Origin: Coniferiporia sulphurascens
Lineage: Eukaryota; Basidiomycota; Agaricomycetes; Hymenochaetales; Hymenochaetaceae
Direction: 5' to 3'
DNA: 64,000 bases
NCBI GenBank assembly: GCA_002794785.1
Contig: NBBA01000005.1
Span: 248,001-312,000, forward strand
Shown: positions 46,301 to 60,014 of the stretch, one piece after another
Numbering within the stretch: the first letter of the stretch is position 1
How the letters are laid out: each line of letters opens with the position of its first letter
Translations under genes and position numbers: made by a program
Notes under the pieces: model-generated
The model's database searches: none
What the model was told of the DNA's origin: nothing
Seen by the model: the letters and a program-made list of their open reading frames with translations, nothing else

Positions 46301-46884
46301 CACAGAAACTGGACCCGGCGCGTTGTGCAGTCTTAGCCGGGGTGGACATTCCCCATTATCCCATTTGAATATGGCCCAAGCACGCAGGGAGCAGGGCACC
46401 ACACGCTCTTATAGTATGGACGGGGATCGCATTTGCATACCAGCGAAGAGTCCGATTCCAGAGGAGTACAGAAACCCGCATATCGTTACATCACGTTCTC
46501 AATGGAGTCCATTACAATATACGTAATCATGTGTGGATCCGAGATTAGTTTTGCTCGGAGAAATACAGTTGTAGTTGAGACAACAATACTAATTGGACAG
46601 GAAGGCAGCCGACCTGCACTACTAGTATATGAAATATAAAGCCATTCAGAACGTTGTGTACTCACGATTTTTCGTCGAAACGTTTTCTTTCGGGTTGTCC
46701 ACAATTGTCTAAATACTGATAATTGAAGGAACAAGCGTATGCAGGTCCACAATCGCCGGTCTACTGCATTGTACTTAGAATACAAGCCGCCATTATTACG
46801 TTACTTTCTATGAAGTGCGTCTCTTCCAATTTTGGGAGTATTCGCCGGTTGACGGTTCCAAGTGATAGGGCACAAGTTGTGGCT

Positions 46885-47060
46885 TCATGGAGCATTCGGC
46901 CCGAATAAACGCTCAAGAGATTGATGTCCAAAAAGCACAGGCTTGTGGATTATTGAAATTGCATTAGCACATTTGTGGAGAAATGAGATAAGCCGGCAAA
47001 TAAAATGTACATTCCTCATCACCCTGCCTACGTAAAGCGCAAATACTAGAGACCGAGCGG
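46885..47060 (+). repeat. F-box 3'-flank repeat, copy 3
   Basis: Begins CATGGAGCATTCGGCCCGAA and contains AATGAGATAAGCCGGCAAAT and GCGCAAATACTAGAGA. No F-box coding part precedes it, so a whole gene unit was probably lost here. Confidence 0.65.
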
Positions 47061-49064
47061 GGCGCTGCAAGCTCTCGTGAACAGAAATCATTTACATTCT
47101 TGCGAGAAACCCGATTCGAACGGAGCACGGAAATGCCACATATGACTACGGCCATTTGACATTTCATGATTGCAATGGAGACCTATTGCATCGGTGAATT
47201 CGACGAGTCATAATAGCCGGATAAATGCAGTTGTAATTGAAACAGTAATAATAATCGAGTAATAAGGCGGTTACTTGAGCACCAATGAGTGGCCAGCGGC
47301 GCCGGTCATCCTGCGCCATATGATATACAAGATCCATTCGGGGTGTTGCGAACTTGTGTGCGCTTCTTTGCCACAGCACTTTCTTTTGGACTATTCTTAA
47401 TGATTGTATACCATTTAGGATTCGCTATAAACTGCGCGAACAAGCGTAAGCAGGTCCGCGATCGGTCTACGTACAGGCTGCGAGCCGCTCCTGTCACAAA
47501 CGACAGCTAGTGAACTCACAACATTTAGGGGATCAGACAAATATAAATGCTCCAATCCCAGAAGGACACCAATCTAGATCCTACTGTATCTCCTTGTACC
47601 TAGGTCGCAACTTTGCCTTTGAAAAGCGACCTTGACCATGATCTCGCTCAAATGCTTTCCAAAATGTACTCCATCTTAGTAAGAATTGTATACCCGGAGT
47701 GCATCTGCGAAAATTTCAAGCGCTGGGAACACCAGGCCGCACTTTATAAGGCGAACTTCTTTTAAGTTCGGAAGCATTGCACCGGCACTGATAGGCATGC
47801 GTGGATGCTTATGCTCTTCTCGTGAGGACCCCAGCACTTTAACAGGAGAAGCGTCTAAGACCTTGCTACAGCATGACTGGTTTTCGTGTCCTCCTGAAAT
47901 CCGCGGTACACTGGAAATGTACTATATACTATGTGCTCGCGTACAGCGCGACTTCTACTAAGCGATGAGCCGAGGGTGCGAAAGAGATAGGTAATGTTTC
48001 TGAAACACAGAAGTCTTCTCCTTTACAAGAAGCGGTGGGAAGGGTGGCTTGACACACAGCAAGCGAACCGATGCGGAAGATCAGACCCCGAACTAGGGGA
48101 AGAAAAGTACTTACTGCGTGCCCAGTATGCCTTTGAGTTGTATATAAGGTCGAATAGTTCTGGGAAAGCAAAGAGGGCTGTGGTCGTCTGAAGGTGATTT
48201 GTGAGTGCCCGCGACTCGAGGATCAGACTGCCAGCCACAAACTACACATGCATTCCTTATGTAGAGAGGATGCTCATTTGTAAATCACTCGGAGCTTTTA
48301 AAAACAGAGTGTGGGAATATAGCTACATTTGCCTGATGTTCTACGTTGCTACGTACAGCTTCAAGTCGTCTCCTCGGACGACTACTACGTTTTCTCTCTG
48401 AACCAAGGCAACATCTTCTTCACATCTTATCGGTGAAAAACTTGGATTGTTTTGCTGTGAATGTTAGCGCCAAGGGAGGACTATAAATGGCATAGACTCA
48501 CTCAAGAAAGGGGTGCGCCTTTACCTGACCAGACTGAAGCCGTCGTGCACTAGGTCTTCTCGGGTCGGGACCAGCTTACGAACTTCCGTGATTTTGTCCG
48601 TAACCTGCGACGGCGGTCTCCTCGGTTTGGCCTGGCTCATCAGCGGGAGCACCTATTCTTGGCCATGTTTTGAGGGGCGACGACTCCTGGGATAGATACC
48701 ACTACATGGACCGGTAGCCAGAGCTACGGCCACGTAGGTGCCGGAACCTGCCGTGCTATAGCATTTACCCAGAACAGCCTCATCACGGCCAACCGGCGCG
48801 CCCCACTGACTTTTTTATTGGAACACTCCCCGAAGCTCACGCGTCATCGGAGACTACTCAACGGTTCATACAGGGCTGGAAGGGGACGGCGGATATGTAG
48901 GGGTCAGCCGTGGCTGATGTGTTTGTAAATGGCGCTTATTTCAATTCCGTTTGGCTTTGCTTATAAAAACCCCAGACCCCCGTAACGGACGCCACCTACC
49001 CCCTCGGTTTCGCGATTCATTGTCGCCGCATTGTTAACTTACTTCAGTGCTACGGCCAGCCACT
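47061..49064. other. Decayed repeats, then promoter of the BTB gene
   Basis: 47100-47480 resembles 46450-46780 in order (GAAACCCGCATATCG versus ACGGAAATGCCACATATG, then GAACAAGCGTA-GCAGGTCC in both). From 47500 to 48950 no gene, RNA or repeat was recognised. Confidence 0.45.
48961..48968 (+). promoter_or_regulatory. TATA box of the BTB gene
   Basis: TTATAAAAAC lies about 100 bp upstream of ATG 49065, at a position suited to drive it. Confidence 0.5.
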
Positions 49065-49889
49065 ATGCATCTCTTTGAGTCCTCCGCCGTCCCAGACGCT
49101 GATGTTGTGCTACGCACGAGTGATGACGTACGGCTTGGTGCCTATCGTCTCATACTTTCTGAAGCGTCCCCATTCTTCAAAGATCTTTTTTCTCTACCTC
49201 AAGGCAACGTGGACGCTACGGCTGTACCAGTCATTGAAGTCTCCGAAACCTCGGAGGTCATGGGAGGCATTATGCAACTCATATATCCGGGGCTGGATCC
49301 ACCCATCAGCTCGCTCAACGAACTGACTCCTCTACTTGAGGCCGCCATGAAATACGAGATGGTGCGGGCTATGGAGACTCTACGCCATATACTCGTCTCC
49401 CAGCGCTTCGTCGAGAAAGAGCCGACTAGGGTGTACGCCATTGCCTGCCGTCACGATCTTGAAGAAGAGGCGCGCATCGCGTCCGCGCACACGCTGCGTA
49501 CCAATGTTCTCGATTGCCCACTATCAGAGGACCTTAAATATATCACCGCTTGGTCATATCACCGACTGCTCGACCTTCATCGGAAGCGCAGCTATGCTGC
49601 ACTGGTGGCACTGGACGAGGCACTCGTAGGTGTAGACGACGTCAAGTGCATGCAATGTAGTGCATCCCATTATGGCACTCTATGCCCGCCGCGGTGGTGG
49701 ACTGAGTTTTCTCGTCGAGCGAAGGACGAATTGCGAGTACGGCCGACTACAGATGTCATCTTTTCGATGGGTTTCCTCGCAAAATCAGCAGAAACTGGTT
49801 GTCAACGCTGCCCTGGCTCGGTCCTCGAGTCGCATGCATTCCTCGAGGCGCTGAAGCGCCGCATCGACGGGCTCCCGTCTACCATTTGA
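49065..49889 (+). CDS. BTB/POZ domain protein
   Basis: A single exon encodes 274 residues. BTB domains dimerise and often link substrates to cullin-3 ligases; the basidiomycete family is large and mostly of unknown role. Seen: DADVVLRTSDDVRLGAYRLI, then LSEASPFFKDLFSLPQ, VIEVSETSEVMGGIMQLIYP and LEAAMKYEMVRAMETLR, the usual order of BTB helices. A following helical part (YAIACRHDLEEEARIASAHTL) is a BACK-like extension. The C-terminal part has CMQCSASHYGTLC and GCQRCPG, a possible zinc site. ATG 49065 is the first in frame. Confidence 0.88.
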   Translation: MHLFESSAVPDADVVLRTSDDVRLGAYRLILSEASPFFKDLFSLPQGNVDATAVPVIEVSETSEVMGGIMQLIYPGLDPPISSLNELTPLLEAAMKYEMVRAMETLRHILVSQRFVEKEPTRVYAIACRHDLEEEARIASAHTLRTNVLDCPLSEDLKYITAWSYHRLLDLHRKRSYAALVALDEALVGVDDVKCMQCSASHYGTLCPPRWWTEFSRRAKDELRVRPTTDVIFSMGFLAKSAETGCQRCPGSVLESHAFLEALKRRIDGLPSTI

Positions 49890-50207
49890 AACGCATGCTC
49901 TTGGGCACAATCCCCCTTTCCTTAACGATTTTCACGAACCATGCCACATACATTATTATCATTTCATGCTTATCGACCCTAGATATTTCCATGGACCTTT
50001 TGATTGGCTGTATTATGTAGTTTCTCGTCGCGCATGTGCCTCTATCTTAGCTTAAGCTTGTTTATCCGCTCTCGGACCTGCACATTATTGAGGATGGCTC
50101 CGGCCGCGTGCGTCCATATGCACCGCTCCGGTAGCCGCTTGTTCTTAAGGCCTGTTCGTCGTCCATCACCAACTACATCTCGCTGAAATCGTAGACATCG
50201 ACGAGCA
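49890..50207. other. Intergenic, no feature seen
   Basis: 318 bp between the BTB gene and P5C dehydrogenase; holds the promoter of the latter, with no clear motif. Confidence 0.45.
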
Positions 50208-52444
<2,237 letters not shown>

Positions 52445-52628
52445 TCAACAAGGGAAAGGTCAGAGATGGGCTGTTGGGGGCCGGGGGAAGGTCGTCTGAG
52501 AAGCATTTACTTTTGTGTAATGTACAAAATTGAGAACCGCAAAGGAAATTGTAGGAACTTTATGCAAATGCATTTGGCTTTCCCATATATTCATTTGATA
52601 AGATCGCCATAAGTACATCTTCTAATAT

Positions 52629-52700
52629 GGCTGCCTGGCGAAATGGTATCGCGTCTGACTACGAATCAGGAGATTGCAGGTTCGAGACCTGCGGTGGTCA
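52629..52700 (+). tRNA. tRNA-Arg (anticodon ACG)
   Basis: The 72-nt sequence folds as a cloverleaf: acceptor GGCTGCC/GGTGGTC (with G-T pairs) and discriminator A, D stem GCGA/TCGC, anticodon stem TCTGA/TCAGG with loop CTACGAA (anticodon ACG at 34-36), and T arm GCAGG-TTCGAGA-CCTGC. There is no intron. A TTTT run follows directly and can end RNA polymerase III transcription. Confidence 0.93.
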
Positions 52701-52941
52701 TTTTGTTTATTTTGTAATCTACCTGAAGGTCACATGATATGGCATCATAACCCACGAATTTTTATTCCTTCCAGTATGTACTCTGTGTTCACCTGTCAAC
52801 TAACAATACGAGCTGGAGGTTTCTAGTCCATTCATAGGACTCTCGTTCAATACGCAATGCTCTGCTAAGACACCTGTTTTCTGTTTAACGGTCGTATCTG
52901 CTGAGTTTATCTGCTGAGATATTGCGATACTAGCCTGAACG

Positions 52942-55900
52942 ATGTCTTCCTCTTCCACCCACCTGTCCCGATCCTGGCCGGAGTCTTGTGCGTTGTCTAC
53001 CGTGCTTAGCGGAGGCTCCATTATATCTGGAACGAATACGAATGAAACTAAAGCATCTAACGATCTCTCGGATGTTTTGCGTGCTCGCCTGGAAAAATTT
53101 GACGAGCTGATCGACGGAGTCGCCCGTCATCGTTCCTTAGACCTGGAAAGTTTGAAGCTAGACACGGCATTCGCGTCGCTCTATGCGCTTGAGCGCGCTC
53201 ATGCTGCGCTTCGGCAAGATGAAGACGAGGTCAAGGCCAGTACATCGCATGAAAAGGGAGGAGCCGCACCTCCGCTCATTGGCTCGCGCGACATGGCGCA
53301 GCTGCGCACGCACCTTGCTGTCGTATACAATTGGGGCACAGTGCTTCTGCTTTTGCGAATTCTGCCGACACTTCCCAACAAGCGTTCTCCTCGCCTTCCT
53401 CCTGGCGCGCAGATAATTGACCTTACGGCCGCGTTTGAGGACTACACCCTGCTCTTCGGCATGCTGAACCGCCTGCTGCACATACTATTCCCTGATAGCG
53501 CACAGGGCCGTGTGGCGACGACGTTTGTCGCGATGACAGTACTCAGCCGCAGCTTCTCGGACCTCCTGCGGCCGTGTATATGCCTCGGGTGGCTCCCCAA
53601 CGAACTTCGCGGTGACCTTCCGCCTGCAGTCGACCTCAAATCGTATACCATGGGACTCCTCAATTGGTAAGCCCAGACGCGCAATTAGCGCGAGATCGTC
53701 CTAATAATGAAAAACTCATTAGCGTGCCACCATCCCAGACCATCGCCTCGCTCGGCCAGATCCTTTCGAAGCCTTCGAGTGTGCCGGTGTATGTCTGCAA
53801 GGTCTGCTCGATGCTCTTGAGCGGCCAGTTGTTGCGTCCAGCCGGTGTCGCAGGCTTGCTTTCGGCGACTTTTGGCGAGGATGTCGCGTCAACCGACGCG
53901 CCTCTCCAGAAACTCGAGTCGGTATCAAAAGTGCTGAATCTTGTTCCGAGCAATACGCCCCGTGAGGTAAGTGCTCGTCGCCAAGTAGCCTGAAATACGA
54001 CTTACGTCGACTACTTTACGCAGATTTATTATGCATTGGTAATCCCGCGTCTGCTGTTCATCCTTGGGCCCAGTATGAATCAGAAGACACCGCCCTCTCA
54101 TAAACGCGTCGCGGCCTTTTCGCTTTCACGCATGCTGACTGCGTCTGCAGAAGGTGACGATGCCGGACACGACGTACAGCGATACATCGTCAATTGGTGC
54201 CTCCTTGATTCCCTTAGACCACCCACTCCTGAAGGCGATGTCGAAAAATCGGACATTGAAGAGCTTGTCAAGGCGCGCGACATCGCTAAGCAAGCGTTAG
54301 TCATCACGCCAGTGGACGCAGCAATGAGTCTATCGACGATTCTGACGAATACGGATCCTTCTCCCGAGCTCATCTCTGTACTGTTGCAACCAGTCATGCC
54401 ACAATTGTATAGTCTTTTGGAGTATCTGCGAGGGAGCAAGACAGCTGACCCTGCAGTGCGGGAGACTGTTGAAGGCCTGTTGGGCACGTGGGCGAGGGCG
54501 GCCGATAGAGAGGAGGTTGTCACTACGCTTTGGGAGGTTGTCGACGGGGAAAGTTTCGACTGGTCTGTGGACGATGCAGGCGAACTGCGCTTAACTAAAG
54601 GGTATGTTTTGATTGGTAGCCAAAACGCTGTTGTTTATCTTGTTTTTGTTGACAGGAAGGCTCAGTTACCTTCACTTACTCTCGCTCAACTGGCAGACCT
54701 ACAGGAAGGAAAACTCGACACTGAAGAAGACGAAGAGGCGAATTTGCTCAACCTCCGGCCCCACCCTCTACACTTCGCCACACTACTCAAGTCTATTAAC
54801 AGGGAGGACGTTTCCTCAGCGTTGTATTTGCGCATACTTGATGCGCACGTCAAGTCCGACAATGACGAAAACCCTCTGAGGTGACGAGCTTTTTCGTTGA
54901 CCTTGGTCAGGCTCTGACTTGGGCGTATATGCAGGAAGTTGCTTCTCTTCAAGCTCACTATGCAGATTTCGGCCCAGGTCGGCACATCAGCATCTGAGGA
55001 AAGCCCGCTCAAGAGACCAGACGTTTCCCGCATGCTTATGTTCATCAAGTTATCTTTGGATCAAGAGAGCAGTCTGACAGATAGGCACTCCATGGAGAAG
55101 CTTACATTGGATAGCCTTCGTCTCGTACCCGAGGAGGATAAACAAGGATCGAACGATGATGGAGATAGCGACGACGAAGATCTGGCACCGGGTCTTGAGG
55201 GGGTGGATAAAAGCGATCATATGAGCGTTACTGCTGTAAATCTGCTGCTGGCACTTCTGGAGGGTGAGTTATATCTTGACTCCTCTGAATATTCAAAATA
55301 ATGTGTACACAATAGAACACCCCGATCTCTCACCGAGATCTGTCCCCTTACTTAACGACATCTATTCTCAGCTCGAACCTCTTGCGAATTCCTCATCAGA
55401 TGCACTCCGCCCACGTGCACGCGAGGCTAGGCTGACGCTTACTGCACGTCTTGCGTCTGCGCTCCCCTCCAAGAACACGAGGGAAGTTGGCGCTGGCGAA
55501 GAGGGCCCGCAGGAGAAGTACCAGCGTGCACTCAAGCTATTGCAAGACCCGCTCTTGCCTGTGCGGGCACACGGACTCCTCCTGCTCCGCGAACTCGTTG
55601 CGCCTGCGAAAAGAATAAAAAAGCCACTAAGGAACAACAGGGAGTCTAGCACAGGTGCAACTGTCACTATCGTACAAGGCGAGGCTATCGCCGCGCCTTC
55701 CGTCGCCCCTGCGCTAGTCCCGGCGATCCTGTCGATCTTCATGCAGTCTATCCAGGATGAAGACTCGTACATCTTTTTGAATTCCGTGCAGGGGCTAGCA
55801 GCGATGGTGGACGGGTTCGGGAAGGAAGTGCTGCGTGCACTGGTGGATGAGTACTCACGAGGCCTGGTTGGCACAAGTGCGGCCATTGGCAGTATGACCG

Positions 55901-56761
55901 CCCGCGAAGTCGACAAGCACGTGCGCGTGGGTGAGGCGCTTGGAGAAGTCATCAGGAGATGTGGAGATGCGCTGGGGAACTATGGTACGTTCCACTACTT
56001 TCTGGACGCGCCCAGCCGGCGTGGCCGGAGGAGAAAGACTGTTATCAGACTGACGAAGCTCCCACCTCGCAGTTGATATCATTTTGCCTTCGGTATTCGC
56101 CATCGTCCGCGCGCCGCATTTGCCGACCACGTTGCGCACGTCGGCTGTATCGTTGCTCGCAACAGCGGCGGATACGAGCGCGATTGCGCTGAGCGCGTAC
56201 ACAGAGGATTTAGTCTCCGCTATGATCGACCTCGTGCAGGTCGAGTCTGTCTCTGCCACAAGGGCAGGCACGGGCGCCAAAAAAGGTGCGTTGGGTACAG
56301 AAGATATGCCGGCATCTTCCAAATTCGGAGGCAGAAAATATGCGGACGGCACGGGTGACGTCAGGAACAAGGACCCGACGGTTATCGACAAAGGAGGGTC
56401 TGGACCGCAAGAGATGAAGATACAGACTGATCGGAGTAGAGACGATGAAATTGATAGAAGCAGGGGCGGCAGTGTAACCATGGACAACCAACCAACCGTG
56501 GCAAACCCGAAATTTCCCCCATTGCGTCGCGCGGCGCTACATTTCCTTTCTCTGCTTGTGCGGGCGTTGACGGTGCGCGCATATGAGGGTGAGGGTGAGG
56601 GTGTGGGGCCCAGGGTAGACGTACCCGGGCTGTTGATGAAGCGGGGGGGAATTGTTCTCGGATATGTCTCGGGGACGGATGAGGACGGTGTGGTGCGTGT
56701 TATGGCTCGGGAGGTTGCCGAGCAGCTCGAGCAGCTCAGAAAGGCTGTTGTAGGCTTGTGA
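52942..56761 (+). CDS. RTP1: RTP1/TANGO6-like HEAT-repeat protein
   Basis: Seven exons, 52942-53666, 53723-53966, 54024-54601, 54656-54880, 54935-55263, 55316-55984 and 56073-56761, give 1152 residues. Yeast Rtp1 helps assemble RNA polymerase II and move it into the nucleus; TANGO6 is the animal relative. Seen: long alpha-helical repeats throughout, the segment LKLLQDPLLPVRAHGLLLLR followed by ALVPAILSIFMQSIQDEDSY and FLNSVQGLAAMVD, which is typical of the RTP1 C1 domain, and VDIILPSVFAIVRAPHLPTT with TLRTSAVSLLATAAD, typical of the C2 domain. An acidic linker lies before exon 6. The upstream ATG at 52942 gives a Ser-rich start. All introns GT-AG and the phases close. The assignment rests on the C-terminal domains. 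Confidence 0.85.
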
Positions 56762-57243
56762 CCCGGACCTCCGAAGGGTGGAATCAGGCCTCGCGTCTGC
56801 ACTATTTCTAGCCGATGGTGGAGCCGCGGTATTTTTTTTTCTCTTTCGACCCCAGTCGTATGAAATAAGCCAGGCCATCTCCGCATGGAACATGAAAGTT
56901 TATGTAGAATATAAAAAATAAACCGTTTTTATTCGCCCTTTAGCTGGGCATGTGTACGTAAGCGAGGGCCAAGCAAGTTTAAACCCCGTGCATATACATA
57001 GACCTACATTTATAAACTCGCAGGGCGGCGCGTATCAACTGGTGTTCTCCCCCATCCGCTTTCCATTCCTTTCCACTGTCTTCCAGCACCAGCCCTTCTG
57101 CGCCGCTACTTCAACTCTCTCGCGAACCTCGTCTCGTTTAACGACCTAGCTCTCCCCTCTACACGTAGTCCGCAACCGCTGCGCGCGCTGTGGCAGCATC
57201 CGAGACACGCCCACGTTCACCGTTAGTACCGTTTTCTCCCCAC
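56762..57243. other. Intergenic, no feature seen
   Basis: 482 bp between same-strand genes. The right half is C/T-rich, as usual just before fungal starts. Confidence 0.45.
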
Positions 57244-58666
57244 ATGGATATCAACGACTGGGATAGGGCCACGCGCATCGACGACCAGTGTCCCGTCCTC
57301 GACTTCGAGACCATGACACGCGCGTCGAGCAGGTCGGAGGACAGGTATTCACCCGGTGTTTTGACGCCTCCCGTGAGTCGAACGTTCTTGACTGGTCTTC
57401 CGACGCTCCGCCTAGAACGCGCTTCGTCGTTGTGATGAGCGCGTTATTTTTTTTAATTATTTTTTATTCCTTTGGTTTATGGGGCCCGCGTTCTTTCATT
57501 CGTCGTATAGTTTTCTAACTTGCATATGCTGTGGCATTAATGTCCATGATGTGCATCTGAGTTGTTTATTTTTTATTCCTACATTTCTCCTCTCTTTATC
57601 AGCAAACCATTCTGCTCGTTAAGTTGCTGACGTGCTGCCGTTTTGCGACTATTTGAATACCAGGACTCTCACGCCAGTTCTCCCGTTGAGAACCGCAAGG
57701 CAGAAGGGAATGCTTGCATTGCCGTTTCAACTACCTTCTTCCCCGGCGCCAATATCGACTCTGTTCCTATTGATCTCATCATCGTTTCTTCCGATTCCGT
57801 CTTCTTTTATGTCCACTCTCGACGCCTCCTCTCAGCTTCCGATAACGAATTCAATAGCCACCTCCCTATCAAGCGGGAATTGCTAGACTCGGATCCTATT
57901 CTCAGTCTGCCCGAGACGTCGTTAGTGATCAATATCTTGCTGCATACGATATACAGCATGTCTTGCTCGCACTACTCGCACTCATTGGCGGATTTATCCG
58001 CCGCCATTGCCGCATTGAAAGTCTACGGAGTACCCCTGCAGACCTCTCTTGCTCCTGGCTCTCCTCTGGCTACGACCCTCCTCTCATATGCGCCTACTCA
58101 ACCGCTTGAAGTCTACTCCATTGCATCATTCTACGGCTTAAACGACATTGCAGTTTCCACTTCCCCCCACCTCCTCTCCTATCCTCTACCGACGATAACC
58201 GACGAAATGGCGATAAAGATGGGCGCGGTATATCTGAAGAAGCTCTTTTTCCTGCATCTTGGGCGAACGGAAGCGGTAATTTAATCCATTTTGGTCTGCA
58301 TACATGTTTTAAACTAAATGTCTTATTATTTTTATTTTTTTCACCAGCTGAAACGGCTCATCCTTGCTCCGCCCCACCCCCATGCGCCCACATCGTCGTG
58401 CGATTTCGTTGAGCAGAAGAAGTTGACGAGGGCATGGGCACTTGCAAGCGCATACTTGACATGGGACGCACGGCCGGACATGAGCGCGAGTACAATTGAG
58501 TCCGCGCTTTGTCCGCTGGCAGACCACTTGTCCTGTGAACTATGCAAAACGGTGCTAAAGGATCGCATTCGCGATGTCGTGGTGCAATGGTCTGTGGTCA
58601 AGGTATGTTCTCAATCTCAGGTTTCAAGAGAAACATTTTGACCGGCATTTCTAGCGGACCATTTAA
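57244..58666 (+). CDS. BTB-like protein with a 12-nt last exon
   Basis: Exons 57244-57372, 57664-58275, 58348-58602 and 58655-58666 give 335 residues. Seen: DWDRATRIDDQCPVLDFETM at the start, then ANIDSVPIDLIIVSSDSVFF and YVHSRRLLSASDNEFN, which parallel the BTB first strand and helix (D-L-V-S-D-x-V-F-F-H-x-x-L), then ETSLVINILLHTIYSMSCSH, LADLSAAIAALKVYGVP and EVYSIASFYGLNDIAVSTSP, the common second half in Agaricomycetes. The last part has SALCPLADHLSCELCKTVL. Intron 1 is 291 nt, much longer than others here, and may hide an exon. The final exon encodes only R-T-I before the stop; without it the frame would stop 14 codons further. Confidence 0.72.
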
Positions 58667-60014
58667 CGAACTTCACAACGAACTTCACGAAAACCTGGCA
58701 GTCTAGGGAACCCATATTCTACTGCCACTTGCACGTTTCAACTCCTCTACCTTAATTCAGCATCTATCGATTCTCGCCAAAGAAGAAAAGACTGTACTTC
58801 TAGTCAGAGACCGATGTCTCTAATTACGAGCCGCGTTGTTTTACGGACTACATACATGAAAGCCCGTGTGCGCGGCTTGCCTCATAGCATTTCATTTGTC
58901 AGCAGTGTATTTGTATCAGGCTTTTCATCCACATTATTTCCTCGCTGTCTTTATTTTTCCTATTTCAACCCCCCTTTACCTTCGATAGTCCCATCCGACC
59001 CGTTCTTCCGCAATTTCCCCATAGGAGGAAGCTCATACATGCCAAAGTCCCGTCCGTCTTCCTTATTCCAGGACATCCCCCTTCTGTTTCCCCTCTTCTG
59101 TCAAATCGGCCGCGGGGTACCAACTGCCAAGCGCTATATTACCGCGCGAATATCTTCTTGAACCGAGAAAATCGATTTTTATTTTCTTGTACTTTTAAAC
59201 CAGCGGCCCCCCTTTGTAGAAAAGTAATTCCCCTTCCCGAATCCGCACGGCTGGCATACGTGGGCCGCGAGTAATGCATACAGGGTAATTTTTACATACA
59301 CGATGTTTATTCCATGAAATATGAAATAGTACTAAAGAAGGCGCAGGCTCCATATTTCTTGGATACTGGTAGATGCTAATGGGGCTGATCCCCTCTCTAA
59401 AATCGAGAACCTAAATTTAGTCCGAAGTGCGACTGCGGCCTATTTAGTTTGACCTTGAGAACATGCCTAACTTCCGCCTTCCGAGTCCGATTTCTTGTCC
59501 GCTTTGCACTCCACTGAGCTTCTTGCCCTGCTTTCCATTCTTCGCTCCGGGACCGACCCGCGCGCGGCTTGGTCCCCTCCTCCGTCTGTCCCGCCCCGCC
59601 CCTGCCCTCATGCTCCTGTTGCGCAATGCGCCGCCGACAGGTGTTGCGCGACGAAATCGAAATTATGGGCACGATCGGTCGACGCGCACGGACGCGCACG
59701 GACACGCAAGGCATCTGCAGCAAAGGAGGCGGCGGCCGAAGGGCGAGGGACGTTGTACGGGAGATGAGAGAGGAAGGCGAATGGCGGAAAAGCGGTGAGC
59801 GGAAGTCGGATGGGCGGGGAACGAAATGCGGAAGGCGGATGGTCGGAGGACGAAAATCACACTTGGCGAAGAAGGAACTGAATTAGAAGCTAACTTGTTA
59901 CGCAGGGCAGGCTTCTGGGGTGGGCGGGGACCGGGCCACAATCGTACCCGTGGGTGTTCCGGCAGACTGAGACACACACCAACTCGCCTAGGCCTGTTGT
60001 AGAGCGCGTATTGA
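58667..60014. other. Intergenic between convergent genes
   Basis: About 1.35 kb. Tandem ACGCGCACGG units lie at about 59684-59705, and diverged GGAAGGCGGATGG units at about 59776-59850. The overlapping ORFs near 59400-59900 on both strands reflect this composition and show no protein family. Confidence 0.5.

Noticed and set aside
48500..48960. Possible gene or RNA before the BTB gene
   Set aside because: No ORF above 60 codons and no fold recognised.
59397..59886. Overlapping long ORFs on both strands
   Set aside because: They follow from GC-rich tandem repeats; compositions are Arg/Gly/Ser-biased with no domain.
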